A stretch of DNA of 64,000 nucleotides, taken from M3007 sp037445225. GTDB taxonomy: Bacteria; Bacteroidota; Bacteroidia; Chitinophagales; Saprospiraceae. A model generated the notes under the pieces. That model worked only from the letters and a program-made list of their open reading frames with translations, made no database searches and was not told the origin of the DNA. Shown piece after piece: positions 1-9,600 of the stretch. The DNA lies in the NCBI GenBank assembly GCA_037445225.1, contig JBBIKW010000010.1:92817-156816 (forward strand), given 5' to 3'. Every line of letters starts with the position of its first letter. The stretch's first letter is position 1. The position numbers and the translations under genes are program-made.

Positions 1-2299
1 GCTGTGCCTCTATCGCTCGGTTGTCGGCCTCGAGTTGTCGGATAAGCGCTTCATTTTCGCCGGTTTTAGCGTCGAAATTTTGAATGAAGGAAGCAATGTT
101 ATCGATGCGGGCAATCAGGGCCGCCTGTTCACTTTGCAGGCGAGATAGGGCTTCGCGCTCGCGGGCCAACAGGGCGCTTTGGTCGGCATTTTTTAGGCTC
201 ATGAGGTGGGTGCGGAGGACGCCTATGCGGTGGTTGAGCTCGGCCTCTTCGGCTTCGAGGCGCCGGATGTCGGCCTCCAAGATGGATAGGTTTTTTCTTC
301 GGCCGATTTTTTTGCCTTCAAAAAGGCCGATGGAGCCGCCGCCGAAGCTGAAGCGCCGCCGCACGAAAGTGCCGGAGTGGGACAGGAGCGTGATGCCTGC
401 GGCCGGTGAAGTGGAGGCGATCGACGCATCGTCGACGATGAGGACATTTTCGAGCAGATAGGCCACTAAGGGGCGGTAGGGCTCTTCTACCTCTACTACG
501 TCAATGGCGCGCTGCCCAGCCGGCAGCAGCGTGAGCGGGGGCTCGTATTGCTGAAAGGCGTCGAGCAAAAAGAAGTTGGCCCGCCCTTTCTGCGTGCGCC
601 CCAACAGCCGGATGGCCTCTATGGCGGCGTCGGCGTTGGGCACCACGTAGTAGTTGAGATAGGGCTCCAAATAGGTCTCGATGATCGCTCGGTATTCTTC
701 GCGCACGTAGATGAGGTCGCTCAGGAGCGGGCAGTTTTTGGCCCATTCCTTTTGCAGGCTCAAGAACTTGATGCTTTCCGGAAAACCTTCCAAGTTCTCC
801 ACCATGCTTTTGGTGAGCTTGTGCTCGTTGCGGCGGGCGTCGAGTTGTCGGTTGTGCTGGGTCAGCTGGCGGGTAAGGTCTTCCAGTTCGCGCTCAGCGG
901 TGTCTATGTCGCGCCGCCGCTTCTCTTCGGCGGCTTCTTGGCGCTCGATTTGGCGGCTTTGCTGCGCTATGCGCGCTTCAATGTCGGCAACGCTTCGGCG
1001 CAGGGTGTCTATTTCGGTTCGGCGCAGAGCGACATCGGCCAGCGTTCGCTCGATGTCGCGGCGGAAGTTGTCTATTTGGCTCTGCTGAACGGCTCTTTGG
1101 CGTTCGAGTTCGACGATTTGGCGCTCGATGGCCTGTTGTTCCTGGAGAAAGCCCTCCAAATTTCCCTTAAGGCGGCTGTGCTCAGCCTGTACTGCTTCGA
1201 GAGCGAGCTGGGCTCGCTGGAGTGCTGCTTCGAGTTCGCTTTCTATGCGCTTTTCTTCGCCGAGATCTGCCTGGTAACCTTCGATTTCTACCATGAGGCG
1301 GTGTGCGGTTTCGGCGGCGCGGGCGAGCTGGTCTTCCAAATGAGCGATGGTTTGCTGGAGGAAGGTGCGCTTTTGCTCCAACAGACTTTTTTCGTTTTCC
1401 TTGGCGCGGATACGAGCGGTGAGCTGGTTAACCTGCTGCTGTTGCGCGCTGAGGGCGACTTCTTCATCGGTGTGCTGTTTGCGCAGGCGCTCGATGTCGG
1501 CTTCTATCTGGCGCGCTTGGGCTTCGTTGGCGCGGTATTGGTCTTCCTGCTGTTGGATTTGGGTTTCTATCTCGTGAAAGCGCTGGCGATGCTGCGCTAA
1601 GTGGTGTATGGCCAGCGCCACCGCGGCATTTTTATAGGCTTCTTTGAGTTCGTAGAACTTCTGCGTGCGCTGTGCCTGCTTTTCGAGCTTCTTGAGCTGA
1701 TCTTCTATTTCAAGCAGCAGATCTTCTACGCGGTCGAGGTCAGTGCTGGTGGCTTCCAGCTTGAGCTGGGTTTCGTGTCGGCGGGCTTTGTACTTGCTGA
1801 TACCGGCGGCTTGCTCGAACATGCGTCGCCGCGCCTGGTCGCGGTCGCTGAGCAAGTCTTCCACCATGTTTAAGGCGATAATAGCATATGAGTCCGGCCC
1901 GATGCCGGTATCCATCAATAGGGAAGAGATGTCTTTGAGGCGGCACGGTACCCCGTTGAGACGGTATTCGCTTTCGCCACTCCGATAGAGCAGCCGGCTG
2001 ATGGTCACAGTGTGAAAGTCTGTCCGCAGTAAATTTTTGGTGTTCTCGAAGGTGAGGGAGACTTGGGCGAACTGCCCTTCTTTTCGGCGCTTGGTGCCGT
2101 TGAAGATGACGCTCGACATCTTGTCCAAGCGCAGCTCCTTGCTCTTTTGTTCGCCCAACACCCAGCGGATGGCGTCAACTACATTGCTTTTTCCGGAGCC
2201 GTTGGGGCCCACTACCCCCGTCACGTCGGCATGGAAGTGGATGGCAGTTTCTGTGGCGAAGCTTTTAAATCCTTTGAGCTCGAGGGTCTTTAGTCGCAT
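1..2299 (-). CDS. smc: Chromosome segregation protein SMC (3' part cut by window edge)
   Basis: ATPase of the chromosome-organising SMC complex. The visible 766 residues start MRLKTLELKGFKSF and carry the Walker A motif GPNGSGKS at residues 31-38, followed by the N-terminal ATPase lobe. A long Glu/Gln/Arg-rich coiled coil of several hundred residues comes next. The hinge, with its glycine-rich stretch (GGGSIGLFEGKK), lies near bases 300-350, and the returning coiled coil begins before the edge. The C-terminal lobe (signature motif, Walker B) lies outside the window. The ATG at 2299 is chosen because the SMC N-terminus begins directly there. The upstream CBS gene is on the same strand, but a -7 promoter element and a hairpin in the leader suggest smc has its own transcript. 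No lesion is seen. Confidence 0.96.
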   Translation of the reverse strand, partial: MRLKTLELKGFKSFATETAIHFHADVTGVVGPNGSGKSNVVDAIRWVLGEQKSKELRLDKMSSVIFNGTKRRKEGQFAQVSLTFENTKNLLRTDFHTVTISRLLYRSGESEYRLNGVPCRLKDISSLLMDTGIGPDSYAIIALNMVEDLLSDRDQARRRMFEQAAGISKYKARRHETQLKLEATSTDLDRVEDLLLEIEDQLKKLEKQAQRTQKFYELKEAYKNAAVALAIHHLAQHRQRFHEIETQIQQQEDQYRANEAQARQIEADIERLRKQHTDEEVALSAQQQQVNQLTARIRAKENEKSLLEQKRTFLQQTIAHLEDQLARAAETAHRLMVEIEGYQADLGEEKRIESELEAALQRAQLALEAVQAEHSRLKGNLEGFLQEQQAIERQIVELERQRAVQQSQIDNFRRDIERTLADVALRRTEIDTLRRSVADIEARIAQQSRQIERQEAAEEKRRRDIDTAERELEDLTRQLTQHNRQLDARRNEHKLTKSMVENLEGFPESIKFLSLQKEWAKNCPLLSDLIYVREEYRAIIETYLEPYLNYYVVPNADAAIEAIRLLGRTQKGRANFFLLDAFQQYEPPLTLLPAGQRAIDVVEVEEPYRPLVAYLLENVLIVDDASIASTSPAAGITLLSHSGTFVRRRFSFGGGSIGLFEGKKIGRRKNLSILEADIRRLEAEEAELNHRIGVLRTHLMSLKNADQSALLAREREALSRLQSEQAALIARIDNIASFIQNFDAKTGENEALIRQLEADNRAIEAQ

Positions 2300-2307
2300 G
2301 ATAGCAC

Positions 2308-2354
2308 CGCCTTTTAGGCAAGCACTCGCAGCGGCAGCGTGCTGCTAAAAGGCG
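2308..2354 (-). other. Hairpin in the smc 5' leader
   Basis: Outer arms CGCCTTTTAG (2308-2317) and CTAAAAGGCG (2345-2354) pair perfectly over 10 bp. An inner 5-bp stem AGCAC/GTGCT sits inside them. The element lies 8 bp upstream of the smc ATG and immediately downstream of a TATTTTTG promoter element, so the predicted mRNA would begin almost exactly with the stem. There is no T-run after it on the minus strand, which argues against a simple terminator. A role in mRNA stability or translation control is inference. Confidence 0.5.
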
Positions 2355-2356
2355 GG

Positions 2357-2364
2357 CAAAAATA
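2357..2364 (-). promoter_or_regulatory. Bacteroidota -7 promoter element for smc
   Basis: TATTTTTG on the minus strand matches the TAnnTTTG consensus. It lies about 58 bp upstream of the smc start. No convincing -33 TTG was identified. Confidence 0.4.
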
Positions 2365-2420
2365 AGGGCATTCTTTGCATTGGTAAGCGCACAGCGCTTT
2401 TTGCCTACCACAGGACACGC

Positions 2421-2864
2421 TTATGAGCGGCGCGTCTGCTCCAAAAAGATCGTCTCCAATACTCGCATCATGTCGAGCGTGGTGACGATACCCAGCAGAT
2501 GCATGTGCTGGTCGACTACTGGTAGGGAATGAAATTGGTTGGCCTTGAAGATGCGCAGCGCCGTTTCCACGGTGTCGTCGGGCGACAGACACAAGAGGTG
2601 CTCGGTCATCACATCTCTGACCAGTACGGCCTGCAAGACGCGCTCATTGGTGCGAACCTCTTGTTGATTGCTAAAGACGTTGCGGATGAGGCGCAAGTAG
2701 TCGGTGTAGCTGATCAGCCCCACCAAACGCCCGCCCTCCACTACGGGTAGGTGGTGGAAACCGCCTTTTTCGAAAAGGAGTCGCACCTTATCCATCGTGT
2801 CAGTAGGCGCTACCGTGGTCGGCTTAGCGGTCATAATGCGCGATACGGGTAGGTCAGCTGTCAT
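2421..2864 (-). CDS. CBS-domain-pair protein
   Basis: Stand-alone tandem CBS protein of about 147 residues. Such modules usually bind adenine nucleotides and act as energy-state sensors. The first CBS motif begins VSRIMTAKPTTVAPTDTMDK and ends in a GLISYTDYLRL segment. The second begins VRDVMTEHLLCLSPDDTVE and ends LLGIVTTLDMMRVLE. There is no fused channel, transporter or IMPDH domain, so the regulated partner is unknown. The start at 2864 (MTADLPVSRIM) places the first CBS strand at the usual distance; an in-frame ATG at 2903 would add 13 residues. It lies between hsp20 and smc on the same strand. Confidence 0.85.
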   Translation of the reverse strand: MTADLPVSRIMTAKPTTVAPTDTMDKVRLLFEKGGFHHLPVVEGGRLVGLISYTDYLRLIRNVFSNQQEVRTNERVLQAVLVRDVMTEHLLCLSPDDTVETALRIFKANQFHSLPVVDQHMHLLGIVTTLDMMRVLETIFLEQTRRS

Positions 2865-2943
2865 AGATGAGGAAAAGTGGGCGCCTTCACTGGGTTGCGC
2901 CATCGAAGCGTTGTGGCGCAGCCCAGTGCGCGGTTATACATTC

Positions 2944-3375
2944 TTATTCAATGGCGATGTTCTTTGCTGTCTGAGACGAAAGCGCCTCTCGCTTCTTCGG
3001 GGCCGAGATGTGCAGGATGCCGTCGCTGTAGTGCGCGTTGATCTGCGCCTCATCGACATCGTCGGGCAACATAAACGCCCGAGAAAAAGAGCCGTAGCGG
3101 AACTCGCGCCGTACGTAGTCGCCTTTTTGCTTGTCGGCTTTTTCTTCCTTCATCTCACCTGAAACTGTCAGATAGCCGTTTTTCACTTCTACGCGAAAAT
3201 TCTCCTTGGAAAAACCGGGGGCGGCTACTTCTACGGAGTATTTGTCGCTCGACTCCGAAATATTGACAGCGGGAACAAGCGTAGGCCAATCTTCATCGCT
3301 GCTAAAAAAATCGGCCCATCGCGAAAAGAGCGAAGGAAGAAGCGACGTCTCCGGGTTCCAACGTATCAATGCCAT
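2944..3375 (-). CDS. Small heat-shock protein, Hsp20/alpha-crystallin family
   Basis: ATP-independent holdase chaperone of 143 residues that binds unfolding proteins during heat or oxidative stress. The N-terminus MALIRWNPETSLLPSLF is followed by an alpha-crystallin domain (VNISESSDKYSVEVAAPGFSK onward). The conserved G-I-L segment is DGILHISAPKK, and a C-terminal IAIE tail resembles the IxI dimer-bridging motif. The start at 3375 is supported by a strong Shine-Dalgarno sequence (AAAAAAGGAGG, 5 nt before the ATG), unusual in this window and suggesting high expression. It is next to a universal stress gene, giving a small stress cluster. Confidence 0.95.
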   Translation of the reverse strand: MALIRWNPETSLLPSLFSRWADFFSSDEDWPTLVPAVNISESSDKYSVEVAAPGFSKENFRVEVKNGYLTVSGEMKEEKADKQKGDYVRREFRYGSFSRAFMLPDDVDEAQINAHYSDGILHISAPKKREALSSQTAKNIAIE

Positions 3376-3465
3376 AATTGCCTCCTTTTTTGGCAAAGGT
3401 GAATGGAGCAAATAAGCGGGAGAATGACACAGGTCAGCGGCGGAGAGGATCTGGAGCAGATGCCC

Positions 3466-4290
3466 TTAGGCGTCGTGCAGGGTCAACAGCGGCACATGGG
3501 CGCGGTGTGCGAGCCGGCGAGAGGTTCTGTCAAAGAATAATCGATGCAAGATGCTGTGCTTATGGGCGATGGCGATGAGCAAGTTGGCTTCCAGCGACTC
3601 GATGAAGTTAACGGTAGCCTGGACGATATCTCGATCGTGTAAATAGTGAAACTCGTGCGGTATAGGATGAAGGAGAGCGCTCAGTTGCTTTTCTTTTTCC
3701 GGTTGGCGCGGCGCATCGGGGTGAGCCATCACGTGCAACACGTGTAGCTTTCCTTTGATCTCGGCGATGACACAACGCAGCACATTTAGCGTAGCGTTGC
3801 TGATGTCGAAACGAAAATCTGTCGCTAGCACGGCGTTGACGGTCAGGTCGAAAATGTGGTTGCGCGGGATGGTCAGCACGGGTAGTTGGGTGTGCGACAT
3901 CACTCCAGCAGCTACGCTGCCCAGTAGGGCGCCGCGCAGGCCGGTAGTGCCGGTGGTGCCCATCACAATGAGGTCTGCCTCGTTTTCTTCGGCTGCATCG
4001 CAGATGGATGTCACTGGGAAACCCACGCGACATATTGCTTCCGTCACTACTTGCCCAAAGCGTACAGGCTGTCGGATGCGCTCCGTCCATCGGTGCAGGG
4101 CTTGCTGGCGTTCCTGCAAGTATTCCTCTGTTCAAAAGGCGTTGTAGATGTTGTTGTCCAAGGCTTCACTCGGAAACACCACGTGCAAAACGATAACCTT
4201 TGCCTGGGTTCGCTTGGCCAACACAAAAGCGCTTTCTAAGGCGTTGTCGGCGCATTTGGAGAAGTCAGTCGGAACCAATATGGCTTTCAT
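3466..4290 (-). pseudogene. Two-domain universal stress protein (UspA) with in-frame TGA
   Basis: Reading from ATG at 4290 gives MKAILVPTDFSKCADNALES, a perfect UspA N-terminus, then 52 codons to a TGA at 4134-4132. The same frame continues without interruption for another 222 codons. It contains the nucleotide-binding G-rich motif of the first domain (GTTGTTGLRGALLGSVAAG) and a second Usp domain (AVLATDFRFDISNATLNVLR onward). Total length, 274 codons before the stop, is normal for tandem Usp proteins. The context YNAF-stop-TEEYLQERQ would fit a Trp codon TGG changed to TGA. The rest of the frame is well preserved, so the lesion is recent, a sequencing error, or read through. A TTG at 4119 could restart translation of the distal part. 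Confidence 0.8.
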
Positions 4291-4393
4291 GCAATACTTG
4301 GCTTGGTGAATAAATATTCAAAGAAGTTATCTCGCTGTAAATATACAGCACTACCATCGGCATCTTTGGAAAGGGGCCCGCTCCCAAAATGGC

Positions 4394-4401
4394 TATTTTT
4401 G
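4394..4401 (+). promoter_or_regulatory. -7 promoter element
   Basis: TATTTTTG, matching TAnnTTTG, ends 30 bp before the ATG at 4432. Its position favours 4432 over the longer in-frame start at 4303, which would lie upstream of the element. Confidence 0.4.
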
Positions 4402-4431
4402 CCCAAAAGAAATAAAAAATTGCTGGGAGCG

Positions 4432-5301
4432 ATGAAGGATACCTGGCCGGCCGCAGTTCGAGCGGCGATGGAGGGAGCGCACATGTGGACAGCGGATAGC
4501 CCGGGTGCTCTGTCACTGCGCGATGCGTTGGCTAGCGCACGGCTATTGCATCGAGCAGGAGCGCCTTTGCCGAAACCAGAGGTGCGGCGGTTGCCCCCTG
4601 CTCCGGTTGACCGTCGGCCAATCTGCCCTGTGGAGCTTGTTCCCTTTGTAGAAGCCATGGTGCAGCATCCGCTCTTACGAGGAGTTTTGCCCGAATTTTT
4701 GGCGCTGTTGGCGCATCGCGGTTGGCGGCTGCCGCCCGAATGGGTACCAAGCGCTATCGAGCTGCTCGGGAAAAAAGGACTAACGCCTTCCGTCCAACAG
4801 GCTTTGGGGCCCTTGGCCGCCTGGTTGGCGCTGCATCATCCGCGGTGGAAATCGCTTTTCTTTCCGAGAAGGACGGATAGGGAGGGCAGCGTTGCCCGCC
4901 GTATAGCGCAGCCGTCGACCTTGCGTGTGCGTTGGGAGGCGCTTCCGCAGGCGATATGGCAGCGCTGTGTTCTAGATTGGTTGCGCGACACCGCGGCGTG
5001 GAATCGGCCCGATAGCGTATTTGTTAAGGTGCTGGTGAAAAGTCGACACCCTTGGCCGGATGCGCTGACGGTGGCCTTTGCCGAACAGCTGGAGCAATGG
5101 AGGCGGGCTGCTCCGCTTCCACATGGCGAAGCTTTGCTGCGCGCAGCGGCCTTGCGCTCCAATCCGCAGCTCTTGCTGCACGCCTTGGAACCAATACTAA
5201 CCTGGCCTTTTCGGTGGGCAGAGGTAATAGCTCGGGTCATTGATATTTTGCGCTTCCGCAGCCGCCTACACGCGGCTTTTTCAGCGCTCGACACACTGTA
5301 A
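4432..5301 (+). CDS. DUF5691-like protein
   Basis: Cytoplasmic protein of 289 residues with no signal peptide. It resembles the DUF5691 family in its early ALASARLLHRAGAPLP segment, a conserved CPVELVPFVEAM stretch, a GVLPEFLALLAHRGWRLPPEWVP segment and Trp/Leu-rich helical repeats afterwards. DUF5691 proteins are usually longer (roughly 450-500 residues, from memory), so this one looks shortened at the C-terminus, though the frame ends cleanly. The family often occurs near SWIM-zinc-finger and MoxR genes; those are not adjacent here. Function is unknown. It is divergent from the Usp gene. The start at 4432 follows a TATTTTTG element. Confidence 0.6.
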   Translation: MKDTWPAAVRAAMEGAHMWTADSPGALSLRDALASARLLHRAGAPLPKPEVRRLPPAPVDRRPICPVELVPFVEAMVQHPLLRGVLPEFLALLAHRGWRLPPEWVPSAIELLGKKGLTPSVQQALGPLAAWLALHHPRWKSLFFPRRTDREGSVARRIAQPSTLRVRWEALPQAIWQRCVLDWLRDTAAWNRPDSVFVKVLVKSRHPWPDALTVAFAEQLEQWRRAAPLPHGEALLRAAALRSNPQLLLHALEPILTWPFRWAEVIARVIDILRFRSRLHAAFSALDTL

Positions 5302-5450
5302 AAAGGGTAATTTGCTCCGCCTTCTAAGAGAGCGGCATGCTTTTTGGCTGAAAAAAATGGCGTCGCGACTCATCCTGCCCCCGCTTCCGAGGTAGAGCAG
5401 TCTCATCCCTTACCTAAACAATCTTCTTACCATCTTATTTAATCACAGCC

Positions 5451-5864
5451 ATGACCGATTACATGTTTTTCCTGCCTCTTTCCCCAATGGCCGAGGGTTT
5501 GACCGCTGTACAGGCAGAGGTAGAGTTTGGCGTGATGCAGGCTAACGGCGACTGCATAGGTATTGGCATTTGCCGCATCATCACGACGCACCAACTTCAG
5601 GCGCACAGAAGGCGCCGATGTGCGCGCGCTCAGGCGCTTCTGTGCGTTTCGGAGGCGAGGCGCCTGTGCATTTTCTTTCCGCGCAGCGGCATGCTGCCGT
5701 GTACAGAGCGCGCAATCTTCCGCAAACCCTTGTTTGCCTTGCCTCAGCCGCTCTTTTTGTCGGAAGCTGTGCGACGCGCTTTGCCACAGCTGCAGCAACT
5801 CATCGTAGCGGCGGGTACGTATCCCATCCGCGCTTCAGCCGCAGGTTATTGGATCGCCTTTTAG
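5451..5864 (+). CDS. Hypothetical protein, 137 aa
   Basis: I do not recognise this protein. It begins MTDYMFFLPLSPMAEGLTAV and has no signal peptide or clear transmembrane segment. It contains a basic stretch (HRRRRCARAQA) and several cysteines without a spacing typical of zinc ribbons. The 60 bases before the ATG are pyrimidine- and AT-rich, as in other leaders here, which supports a real start. It lies between the DUF5691-like gene and a lipoprotein gene, all on the plus strand. Overlapping plus-strand frames also stay open for part of the region, so the call rests on leader context and frame length only. Confidence 0.45.
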   Translation: MTDYMFFLPLSPMAEGLTAVQAEVEFGVMQANGDCIGIGICRIITTHQLQAHRRRRCARAQALLCVSEARRLCIFFPRSGMLPCTERAIFRKPLFALPQPLFLSEAVRRALPQLQQLIVAAGTYPIRASAAGYWIAF

Positions 5865-5946
5865 GCCCGCAGCGCCTTGCATAGGTCTTTTGCTCGAGGA
5901 CGAGGCAACGCTACGTAGAGTAGGCTCGTCATGGGTTCACGACGGA

Positions 5947-6471
5947 ATGCATATGCGCAAGCTGCTTTGGACAACGCTTCTGGCGCTCGCTTGCGGCTGC
6001 CAGAAAGACCGCTTGGGTTTGGGCTTCGATATGGTGTACGAACGGGAGTTTCTCATTGCACCTGGCCTGGGCCCTTTTGTCACTCACCATTTCTATCTAC
6101 GCGACCTTCCCACGCGCTTCCAGGCGCTGCTGCAGGAGCACGAAAAGGCGGAAAGCGACATTGAGGCTATCGTCACGCGCCAGGCGTCGCTGGTCGGCAT
6201 TTTTGGCGATGCCGATTTTTCTGTCGTCGAGGAGGCATCGCTGCGCGTCTTTAGTGAGAGCGATCCGGCCGGCTACATCGAAGCGGCTTATCGGTTCCCT
6301 ACGCCGATAGAGCGCAGCAATACGCTCGAACTGATCCCTTCGCTAGCCGACACCAAACGCGTTATGCGCGGGGAGCGCTTCAGTATAGATGTTGCTCTGC
6401 GCTTGCGCCGAAACACAGCCGATGAGACGCCTGTGCGATTAAACCTCATGCTTCGGGCAACATACAAATAG
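5947..6471 (+). CDS. Probable lipoprotein, hypothetical
   Basis: A 174-residue exported protein. The start at 5947 (MHMRKLLWTTLLALACGCQK) gives a short basic n-region, a hydrophobic core and a cysteine suitable for lipidation, although the lipobox (ALAC or ACGC) is not a textbook match. The mature part is mixed alpha/beta with no recognised domain. The upstream in-frame ATG at 5890 would bury the signal sequence. It is followed after 134 bp by the large PKD protein, and the two may be co-transcribed. Function is unknown; a periplasmic or surface accessory role is a guess. Confidence 0.6.
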   Translation: MHMRKLLWTTLLALACGCQKDRLGLGFDMVYEREFLIAPGLGPFVTHHFYLRDLPTRFQALLQEHEKAESDIEAIVTRQASLVGIFGDADFSVVEEASLRVFSESDPAGYIEAAYRFPTPIERSNTLELIPSLADTKRVMRGERFSIDVALRLRRNTADETPVRLNLMLRATYK

Positions 6472-6605
6472 GCGATAGAAATGCGCATTTTTGCGCGCAA
6501 AACAATCCTTGGGCGGTTTTTCCAGGAAAAGTGCTGGAAATGGTAGAAATTGTGGCGCATTCTTGAGAGTCATCTTTTTCGCCCCGCCGCTTAGAATTCG
6601 TCCCA

Positions 6606-9600
6606 ATGCTTATGCGCACATTAACCACATCGCTTTTACTGCTTTTTTTTTCAGGGGTTGCTCTAATCGCCCAAACGGCTGATGTGACCCAGGGCTGTGC
6701 GCCGCTGACGGTACGCTTTACTCCTCCGGCAGGCGTCTCCTCGTTCTTCTGGGATTTCAAGGACGGTACGTCTTCTGTTATTGCCTCGCCCATTAACATA
6801 TTTACGGTGCCGGGTACGTACGATGTGGAATTTCGACAGACGCCTACTGGCCCTATCTTGGGGACGGTGACGATATCGGTATACCCGCGCCCGGAGGTCT
6901 TTGTCGCGGCCGATCCCTCAAGTGGGTGCGTGCCTTTATCGGTGCAGTTTACCGACTCTGTCGTGGCGGCGAGCAACATTCAGATACTGGGCTACTCCTG
7001 GGTGTTTGGCGACGGCTCTATAGGCAGCGGTGCTTCACCGGCGCACGTATATACCGCAACAGGGAGCTTCACGGTCTCAGTAGAGCTGAGTACCAACTTT
7101 AGTTCGTGTAATATCACGCAAGTATTTCCAGACTTAGTCGAGGCGGGAACTAAGCCCAACGTCGACTTCACTACAACGCCTACTCCTCCGGCAGCATGCC
7201 AACCTCCGCTTACTGTCTCGTTTTTCAATACTACATCGGGCGGCAGCGGCACACTCACGTATGCGTGGGACTTTGGCAATGGGAATACGTCGACGCTGGT
7301 TAATCCGCCGGCGCAAACTTATGACCAGTTGGGCACTTTCACGGTCACCTTGACAGCCTCCGACCTCTTGGGCTGCTCGGCTACAGCAACGCGCATAGTA
7401 CGCGTAGGGCCGCCGATGGCCGACTTTACCGTTAGCGATACCGTGTGCTTGGGTGCGACGGTGCTCTTCCTCAATAACTCCGATGTTGGGCTTTACCAAT
7501 GGACGTTTGGCCAGGGAGCGGTTCCACCCTCCTCTCAAGCGACAAACCCCCAGGTGTCTTTCAGTACGCCCGGGCTGCATAACATCACGCTGCAGGTGAG
7601 GGACGCGTTCAACTGCGTAAACACTGTAACAAAGCCGATTTTTGTAGAGGATACGACGGCCTCCTTTACCGCCATACCTTCTTACGCGTGCGATGAGCCC
7701 ACCCTGTTCACCTTTATTTCCAACTCCTCTAATGCTGTGACGTGGGAGTGGACCTTCAGCGACGGTTCCACGGCTTCAGGCCCGACGGCTACGTATACGT
7801 GGCGCGTTCCAGACACGTCGGGCTATTCCCGTTTGGGGCTGTGGCTCGATACGGTGTATTTGCACATCACCACTCCTGCCGGTTGTGTGGGCCGAGCCTT
7901 CCGAGTAGACTCTATCTGGCTGCCCAATGCCCGCTTCATGCCCGACGTGCAGCGCGGATGCGCTCCGCTAGAGGTAACTTTTTCAGACAGCAGTACTTCG
8001 CGCGAAAATATCGTCCGCTGGACGTGGCTCTTCGACGACGGCTCCTTGCCTCTCACGGTGCCCAACGAGGGGCCAGTAACCCACATCTTTGCTGCTCCAG
8101 GCGATTATCGCGTGCGGCTGGTCATTGAAAACAGCGCCGGCTGCATCGATACGTCATATGCCGTACTCATCGAGGTGGGCGAGCCCATTGCTGGCGACTT
8201 CACGGCCGACAAGACGGACATTTGCCCTGGCGATACCGTGCAATTTATCAATCTGACGAACGACCCGCGCGTCGACGGCTGGCACTTCTCTTCGGAAAGC
8301 GATCGCTTGTGGCATTGCTATCAAAACCAAAACCCCACCTGGGTCTATAGGTCGGAAACAGGAGACCTGAGCGTCTCGTTAACAACGGACTATAACGGGT
8401 GCTTTTTCACTGTGACGAAAGACAGCTTCATCCGGGTGAGAGGCCCCTTAGCAAAGCTGTACTATAGCACGACCTGTGCCAATGAAAAACAATTCACCTT
8501 TGTCAACCAAAGCCAAGGCGCTACCTCCGTCACCTGGTATTTGGGTACTGGCGACACCACCACCATCGATACTTCGTTTACGTATCTGTACACTATACCC
8601 AACAGAGATTACACCGTCATTTTGAAGGCAGAAAACCCAAGTACCGGCTGCCCTACTTCATACGACACAGCTGTGGTTTGCCCGCGCGAGCTGAGAGCGA
8701 CCTACACATTGCCGGATACCATTTGCGGAGGACAAATTCAAACGTTAGATGCCAGCAGTTCTACAGGAGTAAATGCTGTTTGTTACAAGGGGTATACCTG
8801 GTATTTCTCCTTTCAGCGTCCGGTGCGCACCGACCAGCCCACACTCGATGTGCCCTTAGGCCCCTCCGGTCTACAGTCCATCAGCTTGGAGGTCGAGAGC
8901 GTCAACGGATGTCGCGATACCTTAGAGCGCACGGTCTTTATCTATAACGTTAGGCCCCAGATCGCTGTAGATAAAGACCGCATCTGCATTCCCGGTACCG
9001 TTTCGTTTGAAGACTTAAGCACTGCCGATACGACCCTTGTCAAATGGGAGTGGAGCTTCGGCGATGGAACGAAGAGCACGGAACGGAATCCGACGCACAC
9101 CTATACCACGCCGCCCCCAACGGGCGATGAGTTCTTGGTAGAGTTGCGCGTAGAAGATGCCTATGGATGTGTGGGATACGCGCAGCTGACCATCAAAGTG
9201 TATAAGCCGGTCAGCTTCATTAGCACTTTCCCATCGCCGGCGCGCCTATGCGTGGGGGACTCCTTGCAGTTGGCGGCCACCGACTTTACAGCAGAGGGCT
9301 CGAACCTCAGCTGGGCTTGGACGTTGGGCAACGGCCAGACGGCTGTCGGGCAGCAGGTAACCACTGCCTACTCTGTCGCTGGGCAGTATACAGTTAAGGT
9401 CGTCTTCACCGAAAACGCCACCGGCTGCCGCGACTCTACGTTCGCTACAGTAGAAGTGCAAGCGCCGCCGCAGGCCAGCTTCCTCTCTAACGTGGACAAC
9501 CAGAGCATCATCTGCTATCCTCAAAACATGCTTTTCACCAACAACACGCCCTCAACAGTTCCGCTCTCCATCCAATGGGACTTGGGCAATGGCGTACAAG

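Noticed and set aside
548..1600. 350-codon plus-strand frame opposite smc
   Set aside because: It is the antisense of the smc coiled coil; its composition is an artefact of the opposite strand, and smc motifs are unmistakable.
3466..4290. TGA read as selenocysteine or recoded Trp
   Set aside because: No SECIS-like hairpin was recognised after the codon, and other genes in the window use TGA as a normal stop.
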